From Phycisphaerae bacterium (GTDB taxonomy: Bacteria; Planctomycetota; Phycisphaerae; SM23-33), in contig JASLNT010000111.1 in the NCBI GenBank assembly GCA_030745875.1, positions 1 through 64,000 of the forward strand: a DNA stretch of 64,000 nt. The letters run 5' to 3'. How positions within the stretch are numbered: position 1 is the stretch's first letter; every line of letters begins with the position of its first letter. Of this stretch, positions 48,675-57,874 are shown in pieces. The notes beneath the pieces were generated by a model. That model was not told where the DNA came from. It made no database searches and saw nothing but the letters and a program-made list of their open reading frames with translations. A program made the position numbers and the translations under genes.

Positions 48675-50867
48675 TCATCCGCCCCAGAGTTTCGAAATAT
48701 CCTGCCACGTAACGAATACGAAAACCATCAGGATCATCGCCAGACCGATTAGTTGGACGACGTTCATTATGCGGATGCTCAGGGGCTTGCCCCGGATCTT
48801 CTCGATGATCAGAAACATGGCGTGTCCGCCGTCGACCACCGGGAAAGGCAGGAAGTTGACCACCGCCAGCGATACCGAGATTATCGCCATGAAGTACGCG
48901 AAATCGAGCATGCTCCTTCGCCCGGCCTGGATAGCCATCGAACCAATGCCCACCGGTCCGGAAAGCTCCTTGGTTGAGACTGTTCGGTTGATCAGGCTGC
49001 GGAGAGTTGCGTAGCTGGTGGTGACAAAGAACATCGTCTCTCTGGCGCCCCACGCCAGAGCCGCCACCGGGCCTCTGGACACTTTCGGATCCATCAGGCG
49101 ACGATAGGCCCACGGTTCATGCACCACGCTCCTGGTGTAATCCGATTCGTCGAAGATGACAGTACTGAGCGCACAGATGGTCTTCTCAGAGCGATTCTCG
49201 CCGCGTTTCATTGTCAGCGCTACATCCTTGCCCTGGAGCTTGCTCAGGGCGGCAAGGAGATCCCGCCACGAGCCAATGTCCTGTCCGTTGATTCTCTCGA
49301 CGACGTCCCCTGAAGTAATGTCGAGGTCGAAGGCCGGTGAGTTCTTCCTGACGCCCGCGACCACCAGATGGTCCATGTCCGCGTCCACCACGATTCCGAT
49401 CACGGCGGTCTTGCGGTGGATTCTTGGTTTGATCTTGAAGGGGGACAGCACCTTACCATCCCGCATGACGGTGATGTCCGCTCCATTGGCGGCGAACCGC
49501 TGATTGAGTTCCATGAGCTTCAGGTGGGTCGGAGCCGTGTGGTTGCCGTATCGCACGATGATATCACCGGCCTCCAGTCCGGCATCGTGGGCCAGAGACC
49601 CCTCGACGACAGCGGAAACCCGCAGACGCGGTATCATGCCCAGCACATCCAGAAGTTCCTTGGACAGGCCGCGGGTTTCACTGTAATGCGTGTTGGTCAA
49701 ATTGTCGATCGATACATCTCGCGGGACCAGTTCGCCTTCTACAGTCACCCGCAGTGTGATGATCTTCTTCTTGTCATCGACGTCTATGACCTTACCGCGG
49801 AGTATCTCACCGTCCTTGAGATAGAACACCTTGTTGCTGCGGATTGTCGGTTCGACCGACGGGATGTCGACCCGGGCGGTCTTTCCGTCAACCGTTCTTT
49901 CCAGAGTCACCTTCACGGGGCGCCAGCCCAGCGTCCGCTGGATTTTCTCTATTTCCCAGTTGTGCTCGGTTTTTCGTCCGTCTATCGCGACGACCTTGTC
50001 CCTATTCCTGAACAGATCGCTCTCGTCCGGAACATAACCTTCCCCACGCCCCAGGATAATCGAGCTGGCCGGTACGATCCCGAACGACGGCAGCTTGCTA
50101 CCGGTTCCGGATGGGCTGGGGCTCATTTTCAGACCCAGATTGATCCTTCCGGTCAGGACCTTGTCGCCGATAGTGCGTTCTATAACCAGCGTGTATCTGT
50201 CGGTCACGTCCGACAGCACCGCCTGCATCAACACTCGCCTGAAACGCGTGATGTCCCTGCCCAGAAGACTTATCAGCAGCCCCTCGCCGTCGATCGTCTT
50301 CATCCGATCGCCTGGTTGGAGGGTCCTAGGCTGGTCAGCGGGGTATCCGGGAATCCTGGCGTCCATCGGTTGGCCTGAATCGTCCAACCAGGTGATTTCA
50401 GCCGTATTGGCTGGCGAGCCCGGAACGGTGGCGCCGATCACCGGCGCGGGGACGGGCATTCCGACCATACCGATAATCACAAACATGATCGCCGCGAAAA
50501 TCACGTTCATGGTCACCCCGGCTGCGATAACGGCGAATCGCGCGCCTACGGATTTGCTGGAGTACGCACGGGGGTCGGGCTCGGCGTCTTCCTCGAGGGG
50601 GGCGAAATCTTCCTGGCCCAGCATCTTGACGTATCCGCCCAGCGGAAGGAGCATGAGCGAGTAATCCGTTTCCTTGCCCCGGTATCCGCAGACTCGCGGT
50701 CCGAAACCGATGGCGAACCGTTCTACCTTGATTCCGACAGCCTTTGCGACGAGGAAGTGACCCAGTTCGTGTACGAACACCACTGCGCCGAGACCGAAGA
50801 TGAACAGGAAGATAGGCCAGACCCATTGCGTGAGAATCGCTACAACGCTTAATGCAATTATTTCCAT
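48675..50867 (-). CDS. rseP: Site-2-type membrane metalloprotease RseP, enlarged
   Basis: ATG 50867 gives 730 residues, far above the usual ~450 for RseP/RasP. The zinc motif HELGH (33-37) lies in the first membrane segment, and the partner motif FLPFPVVDGGH lies near residue 670 with the last membrane segments. Between them is a periplasmic part of about 450 residues, with at least two PDZ-like regions (around 400-450 PRLRVSAVVEGSLAHDAGLEAGD and 490-545 VVAGVRKNSPAFDLDITSGD) and an additional beta-rich insert (about 180-390). It cleaves membrane-anchored regulators such as anti-sigma factors. It lies 26 bases after dxr, the conserved dxr-rseP order. Confidence 0.93.
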   Translation of the reverse strand: MEIIALSVVAILTQWVWPIFLFIFGLGAVVFVHELGHFLVAKAVGIKVERFAIGFGPRVCGYRGKETDYSLMLLPLGGYVKMLGQEDFAPLEEDAEPDPRAYSSKSVGARFAVIAAGVTMNVIFAAIMFVIIGMVGMPVPAPVIGATVPGSPANTAEITWLDDSGQPMDARIPGYPADQPRTLQPGDRMKTIDGEGLLISLLGRDITRFRRVLMQAVLSDVTDRYTLVIERTIGDKVLTGRINLGLKMSPSPSGTGSKLPSFGIVPASSIILGRGEGYVPDESDLFRNRDKVVAIDGRKTEHNWEIEKIQRTLGWRPVKVTLERTVDGKTARVDIPSVEPTIRSNKVFYLKDGEILRGKVIDVDDKKKIITLRVTVEGELVPRDVSIDNLTNTHYSETRGLSKELLDVLGMIPRLRVSAVVEGSLAHDAGLEAGDIIVRYGNHTAPTHLKLMELNQRFAANGADITVMRDGKVLSPFKIKPRIHRKTAVIGIVVDADMDHLVVAGVRKNSPAFDLDITSGDVVERINGQDIGSWRDLLAALSKLQGKDVALTMKRGENRSEKTICALSTVIFDESDYTRSVVHEPWAYRRLMDPKVSRGPVAALAWGARETMFFVTTSYATLRSLINRTVSTKELSGPVGIGSMAIQAGRRSMLDFAYFMAIISVSLAVVNFLPFPVVDGGHAMFLIIEKIRGKPLSIRIMNVVQLIGLAMILMVFVFVTWQDISKLWGG

Positions 50868-50893
50868 CAGTACCTCAGTGGTGATCGTCTCTC

Positions 50894-52042
50894 TCAGACG
50901 ATCTGTTCGGTGACCTGCCCGCGAGCCCACCGGTCGGCCTGCAAAAGAGCCTCCAATGTTATTTCGTCAGTAGCAGGGGTGTATTTTAATACTGTTTCAA
51001 CTAGTTCTACGATCTGACCGAAGAGAATGTTCCCGTCAAGGAACGCCTGGACCGCAGCTTCGTTGGCTCCGTTGAGTACGGCTCCGGCCAGACCGCCTCG
51101 CGCAATGGCTTCAAAACCCAAATCAACGGCCCGTTGGAACCTTGGCGCCAACGGCGCGAAATTCAACGATCCGACGGAAGCGAGGTCCAGAGGCTGACTT
51201 TGGCGCACCGGTCGGTCGGGCCAGTGCAGGGCGTATGCTATCGGCGTGGTCATGTCGGGTTGGCCTAACTGGGCGATCACCGACCCATCGCAGAACTCCA
51301 CGTACGAATGAACTATCGACTCATCGTGCTGGACGACCTGAATCTCATCGACCGACAGATCGAACAGCCAGTGCGCCTCGACCACCTCAAGCGCCTTGTT
51401 CATCATTGTAGCCGAGTCGATCGTAATCTTCTTGCCCATCTCCCATGTTGGGTGCGCCAGGGCCTGTTCGACGCTGGCCGAGGCGGACGCCTGGTCGTCG
51501 AGATTTCTCAACGCTCCGCCCGAAGCGGTTATCGTCACGCTGCGGACCTCGGATCGTTTGCCCGACGCCAGGCACTGGAAAATGGCTGAATGTTCGGAAT
51601 CCACGGGCAGGAGGTCCAGTTTGGCTTCTTGCACCGCGGGCATGATCAACGCACCGGCCATCACGAGCGTTTCCTTGTTGGCGATGGCGAGGGAGGCTCG
51701 GTGTTTGATCGCCGCCAGCGTAGGCTCCAGTCCCGCAGCCCCGACCACGCCTGAGAGAAGGATGTCCGGTTTGACCGTCTCGACCAGTTGCGTCATCGCC
51801 TCGGGCCCGGTCAGGATGTGCATTTCCTCGCCAAGTGCGTCGCGGAGATTGTGCGCTTCGTCTATGTCGCTAAGCGCTATCGCCTCGGGATCGAATTGTC
51901 CGGCCTGTTCGGCCAGCAGTTTCCAATTTCCTCTGGCCGCTAGCGCACAGACCTCCAGGTCGGCTGAATCTTTGATGACATCCAGCGTCTGGCGGCCGAT
52001 GCTGCCGGTGGAGCCCAGTATGGCGATTCGTTTGATATTCAT
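50894..52042 (-). CDS. dxr: 1-deoxy-D-xylulose 5-phosphate reductoisomerase
   Basis: The enzyme makes 2-C-methyl-D-erythritol 4-phosphate in the MEP isoprenoid pathway using NADPH. The start at 52042 gives MNIKRIAILGSTGSIG, the canonical N-terminal Rossmann motif, and 382 residues. The metal- and substrate-binding motifs (LLPVDSEHSAIFQ, ITASGGALR and MGKKITIDSATMMNK) are intact. An in-frame ATG group 15 codons upstream is a weaker start. It precedes rseP in an operon. Confidence 0.96.
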   Translation of the reverse strand: MNIKRIAILGSTGSIGRQTLDVIKDSADLEVCALAARGNWKLLAEQAGQFDPEAIALSDIDEAHNLRDALGEEMHILTGPEAMTQLVETVKPDILLSGVVGAAGLEPTLAAIKHRASLAIANKETLVMAGALIMPAVQEAKLDLLPVDSEHSAIFQCLASGKRSEVRSVTITASGGALRNLDDQASASASVEQALAHPTWEMGKKITIDSATMMNKALEVVEAHWLFDLSVDEIQVVQHDESIVHSYVEFCDGSVIAQLGQPDMTTPIAYALHWPDRPVRQSQPLDLASVGSLNFAPLAPRFQRAVDLGFEAIARGGLAGAVLNGANEAAVQAFLDGNILFGQIVELVETVLKYTPATDEITLEALLQADRWARGQVTEQIV

Positions 52043-52174
52043 TGGATCGAGCGCCCACCGGACGGCGGGTAACATCATCATCTTAGTCAAACGGCGGTGT
52101 GTAACAAGGCAAAATGAGTTTGTTTGCGTCCCGGTGTTCCGGTCCTGCGTATTGGGCTCCAGGCCGGGGGGGCA

Positions 52175-52203
52175 TTGTCGCGACGAAGTTTGGGGCGTAT
52201 AAT
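52175..52203 (+). promoter_or_regulatory. Promoter of the NUDIX gene, leaderless type
   Basis: TTGTCG (52175-52180), 17 bases and a perfect TATAAT (52198-52203). The expected transcription start (7-8 bases after the -10) is at or next to the ATG at 52211, leaving no room for a ribosome site. Confidence 0.75.
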
Positions 52204-52210
52204 CCCATGA

Positions 52211-52741
52211 ATGCACGAGAGATTCGAACAAAGCGAACTGGTTTTCGACGGCAAAATCGCCAAGTGTTACCGAGTCGACCTTAAGATGGATGACGGGCGT
52301 TTGGTCCAGCGGGATTTCTTTACGTATCCCGGCGCGGCGGTAATTTTGCCTGTTCTTGACGATGGATCGATAGTTCTTATCAGGAACTATCGCTTTGCGG
52401 TCGATGAACATCTATATGAACTGCCTGCGGGCATGCTCGAACCAGGTGAAACCCCCAGAGACTGCGCCGCCAGGGAACTGACCGAGGAAACGGGCTATAC
52501 CGCCGGAAGGCTTGAGAAGCTCACCGAGTTCTACTCGGGCCCGGGCACCACCGACGAGAAGATGCTGGTTTACCTGGCCGCCGAATTGACGCCCGGAGCG
52601 CAGGCCCTTGAAGGCTACGAGACAATAACCGTGGAAACTCACAGCGACGCAGAGGTTCGCCGCATGGTGAGCGATGGAACGATACACGACGCCAAGACGA
52701 TCGCGGCGCTCGGGGTGTATTGGCTTGGCAAGGTGATGTGA
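52211..52741 (+). CDS. NUDIX hydrolase, ADP-ribose pyrophosphatase-like
   Basis: Members of this subfamily cleave ADP-ribose or similar nucleoside diphosphate sugars. The 176 residues contain a complete Nudix box, G74-x5-E-x7-REL-x-EE-x-G95 (residues 74-95), with the N-terminal beta domain of ADP-ribose pyrophosphatases (FDGKIAKCYRVDL). No Shine-Dalgarno lies before the ATG, and the promoter is directly adjacent. The stop overlaps the start of the rhomboid gene by one base, so the two are translated together. Confidence 0.9.
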   Translation: MHERFEQSELVFDGKIAKCYRVDLKMDDGRLVQRDFFTYPGAAVILPVLDDGSIVLIRNYRFAVDEHLYELPAGMLEPGETPRDCAARELTEETGYTAGRLEKLTEFYSGPGTTDEKMLVYLAAELTPGAQALEGYETITVETHSDAEVRRMVSDGTIHDAKTIAALGVYWLGKVM

Positions 52742-53613
52742 TGGGATTGCACAACCGGACATACTGGAGAGACGATCAGGACGGTGGGGGATACGGCGGG
52801 GGCGGTGGGTTCGGGGGCGGTATGATGGCCGGTCAGATGCCTAAACCCGGTCGGGCTGTTGGAACGCTCCTGATCGCCAATATTGCGATGTTCTTCCTTC
52901 AACTTGCCCCCGGGGTCACTGAGTATCTCGTTCTGATCCCGAGAGATTGGTGGTATGTCTGGAACTACATTACGTTTCAATTTCTGCATGCCGATCTGAT
53001 GCACCTGATATTCAATATGATCGGGCTGTACTTCCTGGGAATGGTTCTTGAGCGGAGCTGGGGGCTGAAGCGTTTTATGGTTTTCTACTTCTCGTGCGGC
53101 GTTTTCGCGGGAATATGTCATGTTGCAGCGACATTCGCCATGGGCGGTAAGTTGGGGATTCCGTTGCTGGGCGCATCGGGCGGTGTTTACGGTATTGTGG
53201 TGGCGTGTGCTATCCTTTACCCGCAGATCCGTCTTATCCTGCTGTTCTTCCTCGTGCCGATACGGTTTGCCGCATTGTTGTTTCTGGGAGTGGCGGTCTA
53301 TTACATATTGCAGGGAGGTGTGGGCGGCGGAGTTGCTCACGCGGCGCATCTGGGCGGGGCGGCGATGGCGGCGGTTTGGGTCTGGGGTTTGCCCAGACTG
53401 AAGGGCGCCGCACAGGACGCGAGCATGAGGCGAAAACAGGGCGCCTGGGATCGCAAAATGAAGCAGCGCGCCTCCGAACAGGCTGAGATCGATCGAATAC
53501 TTGACAAGATCAAGGCCGAAGGGCTCAACAGCCTCAATCGCCGTGAGAAAGACACTCTCCAGAAGGCCACCCGGCGCCAACAGGCCGAAGAGGACAAGGC
53601 CCACAGGCTCTAA
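52741..53613 (+). CDS. Rhomboid-family intramembrane serine protease
   Basis: A 290-residue protein with a Gly-rich N-terminus (about 15-30), six or so membrane segments and the rhomboid signature: H88 and N92 (HLIFN), catalytic Ser146 in GASGG and His203 in AHLGGA. The C-terminal 60 residues are a soluble charged helix with the ILDKIKAEGLNSLNRREKDTL pattern seen in planctomycete and Bacteroidetes rhomboids. It cleaves helices of membrane proteins. It overlaps the NUDIX gene and precedes thrC by 8 bases. Confidence 0.92.
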   Translation: MGLHNRTYWRDDQDGGGYGGGGGFGGGMMAGQMPKPGRAVGTLLIANIAMFFLQLAPGVTEYLVLIPRDWWYVWNYITFQFLHADLMHLIFNMIGLYFLGMVLERSWGLKRFMVFYFSCGVFAGICHVAATFAMGGKLGIPLLGASGGVYGIVVACAILYPQIRLILLFFLVPIRFAALLFLGVAVYYILQGGVGGGVAHAAHLGGAAMAAVWVWGLPRLKGAAQDASMRRKQGAWDRKMKQRASEQAEIDRILDKIKAEGLNSLNRREKDTLQKATRRQQAEEDKAHRL

Positions 53614-53621
53614 GAGGAACC

Positions 53622-55037
53622 ATGATGAAGTACGTTTCCACACGCGGCGGGATCGAACCGCTGGAGTTTCAAGATGCTGTGATGATGGGCCTGGCCGACG
53701 ACGGCGGGCTGATCGTACCGCGGGACATACCGAACGTCTCCGATTGTCTGGACGATTGGGCGAATATGTCTTATCCCCAGTTGGCGTTCGAAGTGATCCG
53801 CTTATTCGCGACCGACATCCCCGACGAGGATCTGCGCGATCTGGTCGACCGCTCGTACATTGGCGTTTTCGATTCGGATCCCGAGGTCGCGCCGATAACG
53901 CCCGTGGGCGACAGGTTCGTGATGGAGTTGTGGCACGGTCCGACAATGTCGTTTAAGGATGTTGCGCTGCAACTGCTGGGCAATCTGTTCGAATATATTC
54001 TGGCCGCCAGAGGCGGGAAACTCAACATCCTCGCCGCCACCAGCGGAGATACCGGTAGTGCGGCGATTTGCGGCGTTCGCGGGCGGAAGGGGATCAATAT
54101 CTTCGTCATGCATCCATCCGGGCGAGTTTCGCCGATCCAGGAGCGACAGATGACTTCCGTCCTGGACGACAACGTGCACAACATCGCCATCGACGGGAGC
54201 TTCGACGATTGTCAGCGGATCATGAAGACCCTGGCTGGTGATCTGGAGTTTAAGCGAACACACTCGCTCGGGGCTGTCAACTCGGTGAACTGGGCCCGCG
54301 TTCTGGCGCAGATGGTTTACTATTTCCGAGGTGTGTTCGAACTACGGAGGTTAACGGGGTGCGATTCGATCCGTGTCAGCGTTCCGACGGGGAATTTCGG
54401 CGATATTCTCGCTGGCTGGTACGCGATGCAAATGGGGGCTCCCATTTCGCAACTCGTGCTGGCGACTAACGACAACGACATCCTGTCGCGGTTCTTCAAT
54501 TCCGGCGGCTACAGCCTGGGCGAGGTGCATCATACGCCGGCTCCCGCGATGGATATCCAGGTGGCCAGCAATTTCGAGCGGTATCTCTACCACAAGGTCG
54601 GCGAGGATCCGGATCGATTGCGGACGCTTATGGAGCAATTCGCCCGGACCGGTTCGCTGGAGATCGAATGCGACTCGCCCGGTGCGGTTGATTTGTCAAT
54701 TGAAGCCGGATCTGCAAGCACAGACGATATCCTGGCGGCGATTCGGACGTGTTGGGAATCCAACGGGTATGTTATCGATCCGCATACGGCGTGCGGGTAT
54801 TCGGTGGTGGGAGTCATGGCGCCCGTGGGCGCCGCCGGGCCGGATGATTCCGAACCCACGCTCTGTATCGCTACCGCTCATCCGGCGAAATTCCCCGGGG
54901 CTATCGAACGGGCCACCGGAGAGGATCTTGCTCACCATCCGGAGATCGACGCACTTGGCGACCTGCCGACGCGATGCGAAGAGATCGGCAATGATCCGCA
55001 AGCAGTCGCCGATTTCATCGTTAGAACTATAAGCTGA
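53622..55037 (+). CDS. thrC: Threonine synthase
   Basis: This PLP enzyme converts O-phospho-L-homoserine to threonine. The 471-residue product has the N-terminal threonine-synthase domain (STRGG near residue 6, LADDGGL) and the PLP lysine in FKDVALQ (K112), followed by AATSGDTGSAA. It is of the long, E. coli-like type. SD AGAGGA lies before the ATG; the second ATG (53625) is equally usable. It sits ahead of dapB, so two aspartate-family amino-acid genes are adjacent. Confidence 0.95.
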   Translation: MMKYVSTRGGIEPLEFQDAVMMGLADDGGLIVPRDIPNVSDCLDDWANMSYPQLAFEVIRLFATDIPDEDLRDLVDRSYIGVFDSDPEVAPITPVGDRFVMELWHGPTMSFKDVALQLLGNLFEYILAARGGKLNILAATSGDTGSAAICGVRGRKGINIFVMHPSGRVSPIQERQMTSVLDDNVHNIAIDGSFDDCQRIMKTLAGDLEFKRTHSLGAVNSVNWARVLAQMVYYFRGVFELRRLTGCDSIRVSVPTGNFGDILAGWYAMQMGAPISQLVLATNDNDILSRFFNSGGYSLGEVHHTPAPAMDIQVASNFERYLYHKVGEDPDRLRTLMEQFARTGSLEIECDSPGAVDLSIEAGSASTDDILAAIRTCWESNGYVIDPHTACGYSVVGVMAPVGAAGPDDSEPTLCIATAHPAKFPGAIERATGEDLAHHPEIDALGDLPTRCEEIGNDPQAVADFIVRTIS

Positions 55038-55057
55038 AGGCATAAGGACTATTTCTG

Positions 55058-55858
55058 ATGAGCATTACGAAGATCGCGATAATCGGAGCCGCAGGCAGGA
55101 TGGGACGCCGCATCACCGCGCTGGCTGCGGAGAATGAAGCATTCCAGATCGTTTGTGCTACTGAGTATTCCGGCTCGCCGGACATCGGTCGGGACGCGGG
55201 CGAACTGGCCGGCGTGGGGGCGCTGGGTGTCGAATTGACCGACCAGCTTTCGGGTGAAAAACCGGATGTTGCGATCGACTTCTCGCTGCCCGACGGTACG
55301 ATGAAGTTCATCGGTCCCTGTCGCGACGCCGGGATTGCAATGGTCATAGGCACCACCGGACTAACCGCCGACCAGGAGGCCGAGATCGAAGCGGCCGCCA
55401 GAGTCATCCCGATTGTCAAGGCGGGCAATTATTCGATGGGCATAACGCTCCTGTGCAAACTGGTTGCGACTGCAGCTCAGGCTTTGGGCGACGAGTATGA
55501 CATCGAGATCACGGAAACCCACCATCGCTTCAAGAAGGACGCTCCGAGCGGGACGGCTATAATGCTGGCGAAAAGCATCTGCCAGGCCGTCTCGAAGGAT
55601 TATGATGAAGCTGCAGTATACGGTCGGCAGGGCGAGTGCCCGCGCAATCCAGGCGAGATAGGCATGCATGCGATACGCCTGGGCGATACGATTGGCGAGC
55701 ACACGATATCGTTCGGTAGTCTTGGCGAGACGGTTACGCTGGGGCACTCGGCCCACACGCGGGACACTTTTGTACGCGGCGCCCTGCATGCGGGACAGTG
55801 GCTTGAAGGCAAGGAACCGGGCATGTACGACATGGCGGACGTGCTGGGCTTGAAATGA
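55058..55858 (+). CDS. dapB: 4-hydroxy-tetrahydrodipicolinate reductase
   Basis: The enzyme makes tetrahydrodipicolinate in lysine and diaminopimelate synthesis with NAD(P)H. The 266 residues show the Rossmann motif GAAGRMGRR (10-18), the GTTGL loop (98-102), and the catalytic/substrate region HHRFKKDAPSGTA (155-167). It overlaps the next gene by four bases and lies 20 bases after thrC. Confidence 0.96.
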   Translation: MSITKIAIIGAAGRMGRRITALAAENEAFQIVCATEYSGSPDIGRDAGELAGVGALGVELTDQLSGEKPDVAIDFSLPDGTMKFIGPCRDAGIAMVIGTTGLTADQEAEIEAAARVIPIVKAGNYSMGITLLCKLVATAAQALGDEYDIEITETHHRFKKDAPSGTAIMLAKSICQAVSKDYDEAAVYGRQGECPRNPGEIGMHAIRLGDTIGEHTISFGSLGETVTLGHSAHTRDTFVRGALHAGQWLEGKEPGMYDMADVLGLK

Positions 55859-57855
55859 CACGCCTTTACAGGCGTTTGATCGGTCTGGGTTTTTCGCCTG
55901 CGGCGCCATATAATCATGCGAGAGGTCGTTTGGATCAAGAGCGTTGGAAACCCCTTCGAATCACGAGAGAATCTCAGTTGCACTTGAATAAGAATAGAAT
56001 TGTCACCGGAGCTTTACTTGTTGCTGCGGCGTTGGTTGCAGGTCTGAATCTGCACGCCGACGCCCCTTCGAAGCCCCCGTCGGCTGGGGCGGAGAGACCC
56101 AAGTACAAATCGCCTGCGTGCATTGCGTTTTCGCCCAAAGGGCGTTTTGCTTACGTTACGAACCACACCGCTGATACGCTCGGAGTGATTGACACCGCAG
56201 CAGGCGGGCTGGTTGGTGAAATACCGGTCGGCAGGGGGCCTTGGGGAGTCGTTGCGAGTCCCGACGGCAAGACCGTTTTCGTAGCCAACCAGCAGGATCA
56301 CACGATAAGCTTCGTAGACGTTGCACGGCGGAAGACCGTTGCGAGCGTCAAGTGCGGCTACGATCCGACGGGTCTGTCGATTTCGCCCGACGGTAAGACG
56401 CTGTACTCAGCCAACTACATATCCGACGACGTTTCAGTTGTTGACGTGGTGTCAAGAAAGGAAGTTGCTCGCATAAAGACCGGGCGGTCGCCCACGTACC
56501 TGGCGATTACGCCCGACGGGAAGAAGTTGCTGGTCAACAATTCGCTGTCCCCCCAAGCCGCCACCGCCGACAACGTGACTGCGTGGGTCTCGGTAATAGA
56601 CACCGCCGCTCGAAAAGTAGTCGCCGAAAAACGTTCCCCGGGAACCATGCTGCTGGGACGGGGCATTGTGGTCAGCCCCGACGGTAAGATCGCATTCTGC
56701 GTACACTCCAGACCGAACTTCACGATAACAACCGCTCAGATCGGCCAGGGCTGGATACACACAAATGCGCTGTCGGTGATCCCGCTGGAAGGCGACGGAA
56801 AGGTTGTCACCGTGCTGCTGGACAACGTTAATTCCGGGGCGGCCAATCCGCACGGTCTTGCGATATCCAAAGACGCAAAACGTTTGTTCGTGGGGCATCG
56901 CGGCGTTCACAAGATATCGGTAATCGATCTGAATCGTCTGCGATATCTGATCCGCACCGCGGGCGCCGAGAAACTCAAAACCGCTCACGTGAATCTTGCG
57001 ATGCTCTGGCGGGACGGCCGGATCATTAAACGTACTCCGGCTGGAGGGCTCGGGCCCACAGGGATGACGATATGCCCGAGCGACCAGAGCATTTACCTGG
57101 CCAACTATTACTCCGACAGCATTGCAGTTCTCGATGGAGTCACCGGCAAGCTGCGCAAGACAATCTCGCTGGGCGGACGCGAGAAGATGGATATCGTCAG
57201 GCGTGGGGAGTTTCTGTTCCATGATGCGAGCCAGTGCTTCCAGAATTGGCTCAGTTGCGCGAGTTGTCATCCCCGCACCCGCGTTGACGGTGTGAACTGG
57301 GACCTGCTGAATGACGGTGTAACCAATCCCAAGAACGCCAAGTCGCTGGTCGGTTCGTGGCGGACGCCTCCGGCGATGGCGCTTGGAGTACGCGCGAGTA
57401 TGGAAGTTGCGGTCGAAAAGGGCTTCAGGTTCATCGAATTTGTCCAACCCAGCGATGATGTTCTCAAGGCCGTCAGAGCATACCTCCGCGATGTGAAACA
57501 CATTCCCAGCCCGTATCACCGCAAGCCTGATGGTTCGCTTGATGCTTCGGCTGCGAGAGGCAAGAAGCTGTTCGCCAAGGCCGGTTGCGACTCCTGTCAC
57601 ACGCCTCCCTTATACACCGACCTCAAGATGTACGACGTTGGAACGCGGACAACGAGGAACCTGAAAGGGCGTCAGGAATTTGACACTCCCACGCTTCTGG
57701 AACTATACCGCACCGGACCCTATCTTCACGACGGACGAGCCGCTACTTTGATCGACGTGATCACCACCTGCAACCCCGACGACGGACACGGCGAGACATC
57801 GCGCCTGACGGCCGCACAGAAAGCGGACCTCGTGGCGTTTCTGATGTCGCTGTGA
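55855..57855 (+). CDS. Exported YVTN beta-propeller / dihaem cytochrome c protein
   Basis: The frame from ATG 55855 encodes 666 residues and overlaps dapB (ATGA). The signal-peptide-like segment lies only at residues 48-65 (RIVTGALLVAAALVAGLNLHA), so a downstream start such as TTG 55930 (behind GAGAGG) or TTG 55978 is more likely. Residues 80-450 form a YVTN-type propeller (FSPKGRFAYVTNHTADTLGVID and similar blades). Two haem c motifs follow: C468ASCH472 and C578DSCH582. The C-terminal part resembles the MauG/dihaem peroxidase-like modules that accompany planctomycete propellers. It is probably a periplasmic electron-transfer or substrate-binding protein and pairs with the next gene. Confidence 0.85.
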   Translation: MTRLYRRLIGLGFSPAAPYNHARGRLDQERWKPLRITRESQLHLNKNRIVTGALLVAAALVAGLNLHADAPSKPPSAGAERPKYKSPACIAFSPKGRFAYVTNHTADTLGVIDTAAGGLVGEIPVGRGPWGVVASPDGKTVFVANQQDHTISFVDVARRKTVASVKCGYDPTGLSISPDGKTLYSANYISDDVSVVDVVSRKEVARIKTGRSPTYLAITPDGKKLLVNNSLSPQAATADNVTAWVSVIDTAARKVVAEKRSPGTMLLGRGIVVSPDGKIAFCVHSRPNFTITTAQIGQGWIHTNALSVIPLEGDGKVVTVLLDNVNSGAANPHGLAISKDAKRLFVGHRGVHKISVIDLNRLRYLIRTAGAEKLKTAHVNLAMLWRDGRIIKRTPAGGLGPTGMTICPSDQSIYLANYYSDSIAVLDGVTGKLRKTISLGGREKMDIVRRGEFLFHDASQCFQNWLSCASCHPRTRVDGVNWDLLNDGVTNPKNAKSLVGSWRTPPAMALGVRASMEVAVEKGFRFIEFVQPSDDVLKAVRAYLRDVKHIPSPYHRKPDGSLDASAARGKKLFAKAGCDSCHTPPLYTDLKMYDVGTRTTRNLKGRQEFDTPTLLELYRTGPYLHDGRAATLIDVITTCNPDDGHGETSRLTAAQKADLVAFLMSL

Positions 57856-57874
57856 GATCGGAGAGTACCTACAA

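Noticed and set aside
49368..50378. 336-residue plus-strand frame opposite rseP
   Set aside because: Antisense shadow of the protease gene.
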